From Lepus europaeus (lineage: Eukaryota > Chordata > Mammalia > Lagomorpha > Leporidae), in contig NC_084831.1 in the NCBI RefSeq assembly GCF_033115175.1, positions 74,223,502 to 74,287,501 of the forward strand: a DNA stretch of 64,000 bases, read 5' to 3'. Positions 35,021-46,449 of this stretch are shown here, one piece after another. Numbering within the stretch: position 1 is the first letter of the stretch; each line of letters starts with the position of its first letter. A model generated the notes under the pieces. That model had not been told where the DNA came from and did no database searches. It saw nothing but the letters and a program-made list of their open reading frames with translations. The position numbers were made by a program, and so were the translations under genes.

Positions 35021-35539
35021 AAAGAAAATTACTATATGGTCAAGGCATGCAGAGCCCCCTCCCTGGTGAATCAGCAATGCTGAATCCTGTTGGCGACATT
35101 TTTGTACTTCATTGCTAATGACTGTGTGATCAATATAAAAACTCTTGAGGAAACAGTTTTCGAAATATAAAGAAGTAAGTAATTAGATCAAAAGATTTAC
35201 AGAGAAATAAAATATGATATTCCTAGATTCTAAAAAATGGCATCATTGAACTTCAAGAACTTTGTAAGTTCCTATTCTCTGTCAGCTACCATATTCACAT
35301 GGGAATACAACTGTGAGGACTCAGCTCTTACCTCAAGAAAATGAAAATTTGTTAAATAGACCTGAAAAGATGAGTTGATTTGTAAGGAAGGACATAGGCT
35401 CTGTGATCATGCGCTAAATGAATCCAAAACACCGTGCTATTTGAGTTGCATTGTACATACTTAGAGCTTTTTTATTTTCCCTATGTCACATGGTTAACTG
35501 TTCATTGACTTCACCTCCAACCCTTTTTTATAGTGTTCA
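35021..35539. other. Unique DNA
   Basis: No recognised repeat or coding signal. Confidence 0.5.
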
Positions 35540-35858
35540 CCTTAAAAATATGTATTTATTTATTTGTTTGAAAGGTATAGTTAAAGTGTGAAGGGAAGAC
35601 AGAGACAAAGACAGCTGCTGGATCACTCCCCAAATGGCTGAAATTGCAAGCAACAGGCCAGGCTAAAACCAAGAGCCCAGAACTTCATCTAGGTGTCCCA
35701 CATGGGTGGCAGGGACCCGAGGGCTTGGACTTTCTTCTGCTGCCTTCGGAAATGGGTTAGAAGTGAGTAACTTTGACTCCAAATGGCACTCATGTGGGAT
35801 GGTGACGTCATAAGCTGCAGGTTAACCTACTGTGCCACACCACTGGTCCCTGGTGGCC
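35540..35858 (-). mobile_element. Old C-type SINE
   Basis: Tail TTTATTTATTTGTTTGAAAG, body CCCACATGGGTGGCAGGGAC and a head ending CTACTGTGCCACACCACTGG. No clear TSD. Immediately beyond it, ATTATATTAACTGA occurs twice within about 60 bases. Confidence 0.85.
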
Positions 35859-38003
35859 ACTTTTAATCCTCTAAAACATTATATTAACTGAGAAATAAAA
35901 TATTAAATAATTAAAATATTATATTAACTGAAAAATAAATGCAAACACAGGTTTGTTTGTTTTTTTTAATTGTATGTCATATGTCAGAACTTAAGGGACT
36001 CTTTTATGGTAGGCAAATAACCTTTGGTGTTCAGAGTTTTTGCATCCAATTGGGGACTGAAACACATTTCAACTTGATTCAACTTCTCTTAACATCAAGA
36101 TTACGGACTGTCTTTCCAACAAGTAGGTTTTTATTGCCATTTTCTAAGAACTTTATTATGCAGCGTGTGTTGGGTGTCTTCATCAGTCTTCACGATGCGA
36201 TGCCTGTCTTCTGAGACGCTCTTCCTTTCTGCAATCAGCACCCAACCATCCTGCAGCTTCCAGAGCGACTCATCCGTCTCCCCATTGCTGCTGCAATTCA
36301 CGTCTCAGGAACTGCCCTTTATGCGTTGTGTGCAAGGGTGGGGATATAACATATGGAAATGTTTGAGAATATTTTACATAGCTAGGAAAATCAGCAATGT
36401 CCAGAACCTAAAAGACACTAAACTTTTGTGCCTATATAAAATTCACAAACTTTTCTTCACTATTCTATTACTTTATAGCCCTATGATTAGAGAATACTGA
36501 CTGGTAATATTTACAACTTTTATGTTGCTCTAAATTTTAAAACTATCTGATTTATGTGTAAAAATCCACACATGTACAGATATATATAAAAGGCACATTT
36601 TGAAGCATGGATTTGCTATAAAATGAAATGTAAGGCTTAGTTCATTTAAGTTAATAAATAAATCCATTACCTGCCTCCATGTGTCTGCAGCCTTTCTTTC
36701 TAGTTTGTTTCGTTTTTGTCTATAAATCTTTGCTACTATTCCTCTTTTGATACTACAAGGTCCTGAAAGTGCGTGAAAATATAATATCTGCTGAACAGAT
36801 AAAATTACTTTTCATTATTCTGTCATCTATTTTTTTAACACAAAGATAAAAACAGGTAAATAGATATGAAAAGTTGCTTCACAAGAAATCAAATGTTTTA
36901 AGGCAAACTGCAATGTCCATATTGACTTCATTCATTAGTGCATATCAATTTTGTACTGTATTTTGTCCACAGAAACCTAAACTTTGATATTTACAGAAGT
37001 TAAAGTTCATATTGTATGTACTCTTTAGGTTTTTTTGTGATTAATAATATCTTAGTCCCTTAGCTATTCAAAAATGCATGTTTCAACATAATTCAAAACA
37101 TCACATTATACCTTCTAAATATGTAAAATTATTATGTGTAACTCCAAAATAATTTTTGGAAAGATGTTTCCAAAAACTAGGAACAATGTACCTTGAACTG
37201 AAGTTAAACTATACAGACTTGTTCAGTTCCTCTATTGACCAGTAGTATCAATCTTCTCCATGGGGAATACCAAATTATTGAGTTATAGTAACAAGGAATA
37301 ACTCCTTGAACTTCTTCCTTTCCTTTGGAGAACATATATACCTTAACTAAACTTAAAGAGAGAAAATGGAAATTAGGAGAAAACCCATGATTATGTTTAC
37401 TACTTGTACCTATTTTCACGTTGAATGTTTATTAAATCTCCCTCAGAATGTGTTCTCCTTTGAACATTAATGCCTCAAATAATCTACAGAGAAAGTTAAA
37501 AGAATCATTATCACGTTTCATTGCTGACTTATGCTCTCCTTGCTAACCATTGTTTTATTAAGTATGCAGATGTGCTAGAAATGCAATAAAGTGTGACCTT
37601 TCAGTTGTAGGTGTTCCTTAAAAAGGTCAGATCTAAAGGGTCTGTCTGTTTTGGTTTGGTTTGGTTTTAATTGTTGAAAAGGCAGCAAAATCTAATTCAG
37701 AACTAACTATGTTCTTTTTATGCTTTCTTAGTTTCTAACAATAATTGGCAGGACATAGAGGTGCAGATTCACACATCTATTGACTAAAATGTTTGAAATC
37801 TTTTTATGTACCACCATGTGCCTTCACTGACATACACATTGAGGATACCATGAGAGCTAAGGATTCTTAAATAATTGAGTATATAGTCTTAGAGAATGGG
37901 GAGGTGAGATAGAAAACAAAATTAAATCATATAGTTATCATTGCTGTGGAGGAAAATATTTATTACTAGGTTTAGAGATGGGCTAGATGAATGGAAATGG
38001 TCG
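35859..38003. other. Unique AT-rich DNA
   Basis: About 2.1 kb with no recognised interspersed repeat; a short TTTGG repeat lies near 37649-37667. Overlapping frames at 35939-36500 (plus) have no recognisable domain. Confidence 0.45.
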
Positions 38004-38309
38004 TGGGGGGCAGATGTTTGGCCTAGCACTTAAGACCCCGGTGGAGATGCCTGCATCCCCTAGGGGAGTGTTTGCATTTGCTGTCTGCCTCTGACTTCTG
38101 CCTCCAGCTTCCTGCTGATGCAGGCAACGGGAAGCAGTGGACATGTCTCATGTAATAAGGTCCTGCCACCCATTTGGGAGACCTGGATTGAGTTCCTGAT
38201 TCTCAACATTGGCCCCAGTCAAGGGCTACTGGCAGCATAATAGGAGTGAACTAGCAGATGGCAGCCCTCTACCTATTTCTTTCTCCCCCTACATCTCAAA
38301 TAAATATCA
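38004..38309 (+). mobile_element. Old-type lagomorph SINE
   Basis: Head GGGGCAGATGTTTGGCCTAG, then CACTTAAGACCCCGGTGGAG, GCTTCCTGCTGATGCAGGC, TTGGGAGACCTGGATTGAGT and a CTCAAATAAATATC tail. The head resembles an older SINE subtype, distinct from the copies at 19.9 or 48.9 kb. Confidence 0.8.
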
Positions 38310-38341
38310 AAGGAGAAGGAGAAGGAAGAGGAGGAGGAGAA
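38310..38341. repeat. (GGA)n purine-rich repeat
   Basis: A GGAGAA/GGA tract grown from the SINE tail. Confidence 0.88.
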
Positions 38342-39934
38342 ACAGCTTAGCAAAAGAGCAGAGAGAGGAGCTGCTTCTCCAACCTCCATGACCCAGTGGC
38401 TGGTTTCCTTCAGCAATAACAATAAAATGGCAGTAGGGAAGGCAACTCTGAAGATGTAACAATGAGATTGGCATATCAGTCATGAGAATGAGTTAGTCAG
38501 GCATAGCCCAAAGAAAAAAGTGTATTCTACATAGGCATAATCCCATGTACAGAGGTTCAAAGGTAATAATAAATCTACCACATGTATGGAAAAGAGAGAT
38601 GGTGAGAAAATTGAGCAAGACATGGAGGAAATAAAGCCAAAGAGCTACTTGGAGGTCAAAATAGGGAAGCCTTGAAGACCATGATGAGAAAACTATTAAA
38701 TCAAAACCTTTGTAGGGTTTTAAGCAAAGGAGCATTACATTATGACATATATATTTCAAACATCCATTTGCTGATATGTGCACCTTACGTAAATGATAGC
38801 AAATGAGAAATCAGGAGTCTAACACAAGAGTACAGGTAGAGATAATATTAACTTAAACCTTTGCGGTTAAGAATGAAAACCATGAGAAGTGCTGTAGTTC
38901 AGGAAATGCTTTGAGAAAGAGTTCAAAGGACTTGATGAAAGACTGTACATAAAGAGGAAGGAAGGAAGAAGAATCGAGAGTACCTTTGAAATCTGGCATT
39001 TTCAGTTGATAGTCCCATTAAATGCCATGGAAAATAGTGGGGGAAGCCCTGTTTGATCTCAAGATAATACAGACATGATTGTCTATCAACTGCTTGATCA
39101 CATTTTCTAGGAAAGATATTTTAGTATTCCAAAGCAGTCCTCTGCAAATCACATACTTAATCACAACTAATTACCACAATATTCTTATGAGGAAAACATG
39201 TGTTACTATATTATCTATACAAATAAGAAAATTAGTATCTAGAATATGGAATTTGTGTGTCTCCCTCCAAAAAAAAAAAAAATCCCACAGAAGGACTCAC
39301 ATCCAAATCTGGCTCATCCCAGAGCCCAAACCCTGAAATAATAATTGTCAAGAAAATGGCCACGAGCAGAGAAAATTTTACCAAAGATCCAAAGCAGCAA
39401 GCCATTTCCAATTCTCTGGGGGGCTGATCTGGATTTGGGAGGTTTGGTCATAAGGATCAAAACAGAATCCAGAAATTAGATCCAATATCAAAGGCAGACT
39501 AGCTGCAAATTGCCTTTTGGCTCATTCCTGTATCCATTAGACTAAAGAAGATAAATTTCTTCTCCCTGGGAGGAAGATTGTTCCAAGAACCAGAGATGGC
39601 ACTTAATTTGCCAGTTGGCTGTTAAGTGATTCCAGTTACATGTATTGGAACGATGTTGGTTCAGGAATCATTTAGTCAGTTTGAAGGAAATTTACTCTTT
39701 TATATTAGTCACCACTGATTGGACAGGACATAGAGAATAAGTTGCCTGAGCAGTTGCTTCATCAGGCCCTTGCCAGGTCTGATGCTAGAGAGGATACTGA
39801 GAACTAAATAAGTAAAGCCTTGAGGAATAGATGGTTAGCATTTTTATGTTGTATGTAATCTGACCATATTTCTTCCCAATTGATGGTTCATTCCTTAGAT
39901 TTTCTTCAGAAAGAAATCTCCTTTAAAAGAAGGG
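38342..39934. other. Mostly unique DNA
   Basis: The stretch around 38700-38740 (TTTGTAGGGTTTTAAGCAAA, then GGAGCATTACATTATGAC) recalls an old mammalian repeat that I cannot name. The rest is unrecognised. Confidence 0.35.
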
Positions 39935-40667
39935 GTGTTTTAATCTTTTTCTCAGAATAGTTTCAAATTTACAAAGCAAAAAATTGTAGAATTTGACGGA
40001 GTTCCCACATATATCTTATATTAGTATATTATTCACAATTCATAAATCATATCCAACTCCCCCTATTTTTTAAATCCAGACTCCTTCAATCCTTTCCACA
40101 CATCCTGCCTCTTGCAATCCACATTCTTTGCTCAGGTTGAGGTTTTGGATTGTTTGAACTGCTGTACTTGTCCTTCTGTGTCTGATGTTTTACAGTTGGC
40201 ATGATGTCCTCTACTTCTATCTACTTTGCTGCAAAGGACAGAATTTCATTCTTTTCATGGCTGTGTAGTGTTCCATTGTGTATATATGCCATATTTTCTT
40301 TATCCTTATGCTAGACACCTTGACTGGTTCCATATCTTGGCTATTGTGAAAAGTACTGCAATAGACATGGTAGAGCAAATATCTCTTAGACAATAATTTC
40401 ATGTATTTTGGATATAAACCCAATAGTTGAATTGCTACATCATGCAGCAGTTCCATTTCTAGTTTTTAAGAAATGGCCGCACTGTTTTGCATAGTGGCTG
40501 CACTCATTTACATTCCTAACAACAGTGTATAAGAGTTCCATTTTCTCCACATTCTGGCCAGCATTTGTTACTTTCTGTCATTTTGGAAATAGTCATTCTG
40601 ACAGGGGTGAGGTAATATCTCATAGCGATTTTGATTTGCATTTCCCTGATGGCTGGTGATATTGAGC

Positions 40668-40720
<53 letters not shown>

Positions 40721-42683
40721 TGCTATTTGTATTTCTTGCTTTGAAAACTCCCAATTCAGATCCTTTGCCCATTTCTTAACTGAATTGGTAGTTTTTGGGG
40801 TTGTTGAGTTCTTTGAGTTCCTGATATATTATGGATGTTAAGACTTTGTCATATAAGTATACTGCAAATATTTCTCCCATTCTGTTGAATGTCTCTTCAT
40901 TCTATTGCTTGCTCCTCTTGCTGTTCTGAAGCTTCTGAGTTTGATATACTACCATCTGTCTAGTTTTGCTTTGTTGCCTGTGTTATTGGGTTCTTATGCA
41001 AAAAGAAATTATTGCCTGCACCAATATTGAAGTGTTTGCTCTATGTTTTCTTCTAGCAATTTCATGTGTTCAGGTCTTATATTTAGAGCATTGATCCATC
41101 TTAAACTGATTTTTGTATCTGGTGAAAAGTAAAGATCTATTTTCAGTCTTCTACATATGTATATTCAGTCTTGCCAGCACCATTTCCTAAAAAGATCCTC
41201 CTGTCTCCAGTGTATGTTCTTGGCAGCTTTGTCAAAAATCAGGTGGTTGCATGTACATGGATTGAATTCTGGGCTCTCTATTCTGCTCCATTGATCTAAG
41301 TGTCAGTTTTTAATGCCAGTCATGCTGTTTAAATTACTATAGCTTTGTATTATGCTTTGAAATCAGATATTGTGTTGGCTTCAGCTTGACATTTTTCCCC
41401 CTTAAGGATCGCTTTGGCCATTCTGAGTCTTTTGTGGTTCCATGTGAATGTTTTGATTTTTTTTTTCTAATTTGGTAAAGAATTTTACTGGCATTTTGAT
41501 AGAGATTGTATTGTTTCTGTATATTACTTGAGGAAGTATGGACATTTAATAATATTAATTCTTCCAATCATAAACACAGACTATCTTTCCATTTTTTGGT
41601 ATGTCATTTACATTTATATCAATGTCATAATTTTCATTGCAGAGATTTTTCACTTCTTTAGTTAAACTGATTACTAAATATTTAAATGTTTTGCAGCTAT
41701 TTTGAATTGGATTTCTTTTTGATTTCTCATTCAGTGAAATCCTTATTGTTGCATAAAAATGCTATTTATTTTTGTATGTTGATTTTGTATCCTGCAATCT
41801 TACTGAACTGGTTTAACAACTTTTTGGTGGAATATGTAGGTTTTTCCATGTATAAAAAAATGTCATATGCAAACTTGAATATTTTATTATCTCCTTTCTA
41901 ATTTTAATGCCTTTTTAAAAAAAATTTTCTTTTCCTTAATTGCTGTAGCTAGTACTTCCAATACTGTGTTAAATAAGGATTGAAAGTGGACATCCTATCT
42001 CATTCCAGTTCTGAGGGGAAATGCTCCCAATTTTTCCCCCTTCACTATGATATTGACTGTTGGTTTGTCACATATATCCTTTATCATTTTGAGGTATATT
42101 CCTTTTAAATCTAATTTGCTGAAGTTTTCTAGTCATGAAGAGATGTTAAATCTTACAAATGGTTTTTCTGCATCTATTGAGATGATCATATGGTTTTTGC
42201 TCCCATTCTGTTGATGTGATTTATGATGTTCATTGATTTATGAATGTTCAACCACCCTTGCATTCAAGGAATAAATTTATTTGATCATGATGTATGATCT
42301 TTTTAATATAGTGTTGGATTTGCTTTGCTAATATTTTGTTGAGAATCTTGCAATTATATTCATCAAGAATATTGCTCTGTAGTTTTCTTTCTGGGTTGTA
42401 TTGTTTTATTTTGATATCAGAATAATTATGGCCTCATAAAATATGTTTGGCAGGTTTCCACTGTATTAAATATGTTGAAATAGTTTGAAAAGTATTGGAG
42501 TTAGTGCCTTTTTAATTGCCTTATAGGATTCACATGTAAAGCCATTAGGTCCTGGACTTTGATTGGAGAGTTTAACTACTGCTTCAATTCTGTTATTTGT
42601 TATGGGTTTCTTTAGATTTTCTATATCTTGTTATAGTCTTCATAGGTTATATGTACCCAAGAATTTACCCATTTCTTTTAGGT
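39935..42683 (-). mobile_element. Old antisense L1 (3' UTR and most of ORF2)
   Basis: The minus strand carries the ORF2 C-terminal half onward: GTAGTGTTCCATTGTGTATA (end of ORF2), ACCCAATAGTTGAATTGCTA and CCTCTTTTGAA-like signals. The reverse transcriptase region follows, with the CCAGGACCTAATGG stretch (complement at 42542-42555). Many stops and indels break every frame. It is more diverged than the 14 and 50 kb copies and lacks a recognisable TSD. Confidence 0.9.
40671..40717. repeat. (TA)n microsatellite inside L1
   Basis: 47 bases of uninterrupted TA. It lies in the ORF2-derived part of the antisense L1. Confidence 0.97.
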
Positions 42684-43000
42684 GTGGGTGTTTAGTATAG
42701 CAGTTAAAATGCCACTTCAAATGCCTTCCTCCCATACTGGAACCCCTGGATTTCAGTCCCAATTCCACTTCTGATTCTAACTTCCTATTAATAGGCAGAT
42801 CATGGCCCATATATTGTATCCCTGCTTCCCATATAGTGGACCTGGATGGAGTTCTGGCTTCCTGGTTTCAGATTAGCCCAGACATGGCTTTTGCAGGCGC
42901 TAGTGAGTGAACAGTAGATGGAAGATTTCTCTCTGTCTTCTCTGTGTATCTCTCTCTTCCTGTCTCTTTCTGTCTCCCAGCCTTTCAAATAAATTGAAAA
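42684..43000 (+). mobile_element. Old C-type SINE
   Basis: Starts GTGTGGGTGTTTAGTATAGC, directly at the 5' limit of the antisense L1. It continues TTCCTCCCATACTGGAACCC, ACCTGGATGGAGTTCTGGC, a CT-rich tract and CTTTCAAATAAATTG. A 19-base unit (AAAATAAATAAATGCAAGT) is then repeated in tandem at 42997-43035. Confidence 0.82.
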
Positions 43001-43148
43001 TAAATAAATGCAAGTAAAATAAATAAATGCAAGTAAAATGAACAGATCTCAGTGATGTATCATAGCTAAAGAGGAAGAAGTAAAAAATAGACTTCCTGGC
43101 TTGAACTCATGGGTAGATAGAATTAGTATAAAGAAAACCAGCTTCAAT

Positions 43149-43154
43149 TTTATT
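43149..43154 (-). promoter_or_regulatory. Candidate poly(A) signal AATAAA
   Basis: Minus-strand AATAAA about 140 bases downstream of the stop codon of the open frame at 43293-43688. Such hexamers are common in AT-rich DNA, so this is only supportive. Confidence 0.25.
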
Positions 43155-43292
43155 CTATTATTATAATTTAGTTATTCTTACTTAAAATTTGTATTTTGTT
43201 TTTCCAAATTAAATGAAAAAAACTATCTCATTTTTGGCTGGAGAATGAGTCATTTTCTCCAGTGACCTCACATGAAGAGAGCAGGCAAGCAT

Positions 43293-43688
43293 TTATATCT
43301 TGGAAGACTTTCTCCTTTGTCTTCCTGGGCGAATGACAGGATTCTCATCCCATTCCTCATGTACAGGCCCACAGAGTGGGGCCACTGAAGAGGGCAGATT
43401 CTGGTAATGTGAGGTGCACAGGATTGGAAACTGGCCTGACCTAGGAGAAGTAGGGGTGGATGCCTCCCGGCCCAAGAAGGTCCCTTTCACAACATTGATA
43501 GATTCCCATTCATCCAGCTCCAAAACCAAATACGAACTTCTGACCCTTCTTATCTCCAGCCTTTTCTCTTCCTCCACTCTTGTTGAGAGAACACTGCCTT
43601 CAATGAGTCCTAGGCCATCTTCAAACAGCTTATTCCATGTCTTCCAAAAAATACTATGGTATTCTGTAAACCATACTTGCTCTTCCTC
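43293..43688 (-). pseudogene. Unexplained 131-codon open frame (exon or pseudogene remnant)
   Basis: Minus-strand frame open from an in-frame TGA (43689-43691) to a TAA (43293-43295), in a locally GC-richer stretch. It contains no ATG, so it is not a stand-alone gene. The composition is protein-like: four Trp, charged runs, FWKTWNKLFEDGLGLIEGSV near the start, YLVLELDEWESINVVKG in the middle and a basic C-terminus PGRQRRKSSKI. I do not recognise the protein. It could be a terminal coding exon, a decayed processed pseudogene or a chance frame. It is not SINE, L1 or any repeat I know. No strong splice acceptor is visible upstream. Confidence 0.35.
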
Positions 43689-43805
43689 TCACATCAGATT
43701 CATCTTTGTCAGCATAAATTTAAATAAGTTTATTTCTAATAACAGGGAATATAAAATATAAAATGCTTAAAAGTGAAAGACTATCTTTTATCAAAATAAA
43801 GATAC

Positions 43806-43890
43806 CTCCTCTCTCTCTCCCTTTCTCTCTCTCTCTCTCTCTGAAACTCTTTCAAATAAATAAAATAAACTTTTTTTTTTTTTTTCAAAA
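43806..43890 (+). mobile_element. SINE tail fragment
   Basis: CT tract followed by CTTTCAAATAAATAAAATAA and a T-rich then A-rich run: the 3' tail of a C-type SINE without head or body. It directly precedes another SINE. Confidence 0.6.
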
Positions 43891-43902
43891 AAAAAGGGGG
43901 TC

Positions 43903-44575
43903 ATAGACGGCACTGTGGCACAGTGGGTTAAACCCTGGTCTGCAGCACTGGCATCCCATATGCATGCCAGTTGAATCCTGGCTGCTCCATCTCCAATCCA
44001 GCTCACTGCTAATGGCCTGGGAAAACACCTGAAGATGGCTCAAATCCTTGACACCTATGCCCATGTGGGAGACCTGGAAGAAGCTCCTGGCTCCTGGCTT
44101 TGGATCGGCGCAGCTCCAGCCGTTGCATTCATTTGGAGAGTGAACCAGAAGATGGAGGATCTCTCTCTCTCTCTCTTTTTTTTTTTTTTGACAGGCAGAG
44201 TGGACAATGAGAGAGAGAGAGACAGACAGAAAGGTCTTCCTTTGCCGTTGGTTCACCCTCCAGTGGCCACCACAGCTGGCGCGCTGTGACCGGCACACTG
44301 CGCTGATCCAAAGCCAGGAGCCAGGTGCCTCTCCTGGTCTCCCATGTAGGTACAGGGCCCAGGGACCTGGGCCATCCTCCATTGCCCTCCTCGGCCATAA
44401 CAGAGAGCTGGACAGGAAGAGGAGCAACCAGGACAGAATCCGGCGCCCCGACCGGGACTAGAACCCGTTGTGCCGCAGGTGGAGGATTAGCCTAGTGAGC
44501 CGCGGCTCCGGCCAGCGTCTGTCTGTTTCTACCTCTCTCTTTAACTCCTTTTTTCAAATAAATTAAAAAAAAAAA
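43903..44575 (+). mobile_element. C-type SINE interrupted by a younger SINE
   Basis: 5' part 43903-44180 (head CATAGACGGCACTGTGGCAC through AGATGGAGGATCTCTCTCTC) and 3' part about 44515-44575 (TACCTCTCTCTTTAACTCC, TTTTCAAATAAATT, A tail). The split falls in its CT tract, where an opposite-strand young SINE was inserted. Confidence 0.88.
44181..44514 (-). mobile_element. Young C-type SINE nested in an older one
   Basis: Minus-strand young subtype: oligo-T, GACAGGCAGAGTGGACAATG, ACAGAATCCGGCGCCCCGAC and a head ending GCCGCGGCTCCGGCC. The CT-rich target hides the TSD. Part of the head beside the B box (GTTGTGCCGCAGG) is shortened. Confidence 0.93.
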
Positions 44576-45046
44576 ACCTCAGAACCTGTTTGATAAATTG
44601 ATTTTAATGCAGAATCTGGAAAAAAATCACACGAAATCTGTGTACTGACATTGTATAACTGTATCTCAATCTTTTGGTAGTCCTATGGAAGACTAAAGTT
44701 ACACTGGAAATAGTTATTATTATTTATAGCTTTGACTGTTGGAAACTCATAATGTTCCCCCTGAAGACCCAGATATCCTAAAGCTATCATCAAGCCGTAC
44801 TCTGAAGAAAATATGTGAAAGTCTGAGGAGGATGAAGTCCTATCATTCGAAATGTCTTGATTATTCACTAGAGGTGTATCTGAAAAGCCCGAGATCTTTA
44901 TACCCCAGGATATGTGTAACAGCAAATTATTGGAAGGTAAAGACCATGTTTCTTTTTCTGTGTGAAGTTAAAGGACTACTGTAAATTCAAGTTTCTTCTC
45001 TGGAAAATCAATTCAACAAAAGGCCATATATGATAGTTGTGAAATT
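44576..45046. other. Unique DNA
   Basis: No recognised repeat. Frames at 44683-44925 (minus) and 44739-44984 (plus) overlap and show no domain. Confidence 0.5.
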
Positions 45047-45051
45047 TGACT

Positions 45052-45056
<5 letters not shown>

Positions 45057-45094
<38 letters not shown>

Positions 45095-45416
45095 ACAGGC
45101 AGAGTAGATAGTGAGAGAGAGAGAAAGGTCTTCCTTTTTGCCGATGGTTCACCCTCCAATGGCTGCTGCCGCCGGTGCGCTGCAGCCGGCACATCGCGCT
45201 GATCCGAAGCCAGGAGCCAGGTGCTTCTCCTGGTCTCCCATGCGGGTGCAGGGCCCAAGCACTTGGGCCATCCTCCACTGCCTTCCCGGGCCATAGCAGA
45301 GAGCTGGCCTGGAAGAGGGGCAACTGGGACAGAATCCGGCGCCCCGACCGGGACTAGAACCTGGTGTGCTGGAGCCGCAAGGCGGAGGATTAGCCTGTTA
45401 AGCCACGGCACAGGCC
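45057..45416 (-). mobile_element. Young C-type SINE with a 40-base T run
   Basis: Near-intact youngest-subtype copy. The A tail is a pure run of 40 T on the plus strand (45054-45093). TSD TGACTCCTTT at 45047-45056 and 45417-45426. The long homopolymer tail and the clean TSD suggest recent insertion. Confidence 0.97.
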
Positions 45417-45426
45417 TGACTCCTTT

Positions 45427-46100
45427 AAAAACCTCTGTGCATACTATCCAAACCTCTCTCTGAAAGTTTTCATTTAGCACCAATTTGAAGACCATTAGTA
45501 TATATCACACTGCCCTTAGTACACTATCTTGATTCTTTTCTTCCCAGAGATTAAAAATTTGGTGAACTTGAGCCCTGGTACTCCTGGATCATTGTGCTAG
45601 CTCTCCAGTCTCTGTCTACCTCCAAAGCTTCTGATTTGAGCCTAACCTACTGAATAGTGATTTGCATGACAAATATTCTAAAGCGTTGGTAGGATAGATA
45701 ATACACATGACATACTGTAATGTATGATGTATGGATATGGTAGAGGTTTAACTGAAAAATTGAATGTGTATAATAATATACATAACTCTAATCTACATGA
45801 AGCCCTCCTCAATATTTTTAACATAAAAATATATGTGTAAAAAACATTACTGGAAAAAAGTTCAGTAAAGCTGGATATTTTACATTTTATGAGTTGCCAG
45901 GATTCTGTGGGCATTTCTGTTATAATGATTGCCTAATCAATTAAGAAAAGTAGCATCTTTTCTTCTTCCTTATCTCCTTACTTCTTTTTCTTTCTTTCAT
46001 TTTAACTTTACAAGATTATGTGTCTTGGAGATATCCAATTACCAAAAGAAGAGATTTTTAGTGTAGTTATTTAAAGACGCCAAAAGTATTATGTTTTTTT
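45427..46100. other. Unique DNA
   Basis: No recognised repeat or coding signal. Confidence 0.5.
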
Positions 46101-46114
46101 TACTTAACACTTTT

Positions 46115-46434
46115 TTAAAATTTTTACTTATTTTGAAAGAGTTACAGAGACAGAAGGAGAAACAGAGAGAGAGATCTTCCATCCACTGGTTCACTCCACA
46201 GATAGCCGCAATGGCCAGGACCGAGCCAGGCTGAAGTCAGGAGCCAAGAGCTTCATCCAGGTTTCTCACGTGAGTGGCAGGATTCCAAACACTTGGGCCA
46301 TTTTCCACTGCTTTTCCCACACTGTTAGCTTGGAGCTGGATCAGAAGTGGAGCAGCCAAGACTCCTAACTGGTGTCCAAATGGAAAGCAGGCGTCACATG
46401 AAGCAGCTTTACCCTCTACACCACAATGCCAGGT
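46115..46434 (-). mobile_element. Old C-type SINE
   Basis: TTACTTATTTTGAAAGAGTT tail, AGATCTTCCATCCACTGGTT, GAAGTCAGGAGCCAAGAGCT and TTGGAGCTGGATCAGAAGTG. A decayed flanking repeat begins CTTAACA on both sides (about 46103 and 46437). Confidence 0.87.
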
Positions 46435-46449
46435 CCCTTAACATGTTTT

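Noticed and set aside
35870..35940. Short duplicated AT-rich segment (ATTATATTAACTGA twice)
   Set aside because: Low-complexity AT DNA; likely local slippage with no further structure.
43414..43761. 115-codon plus-strand frame opposite the 43.3 kb minus frame
   Set aside because: Ser/Thr-rich antisense-like composition; the minus-strand frame is longer and more protein-like.
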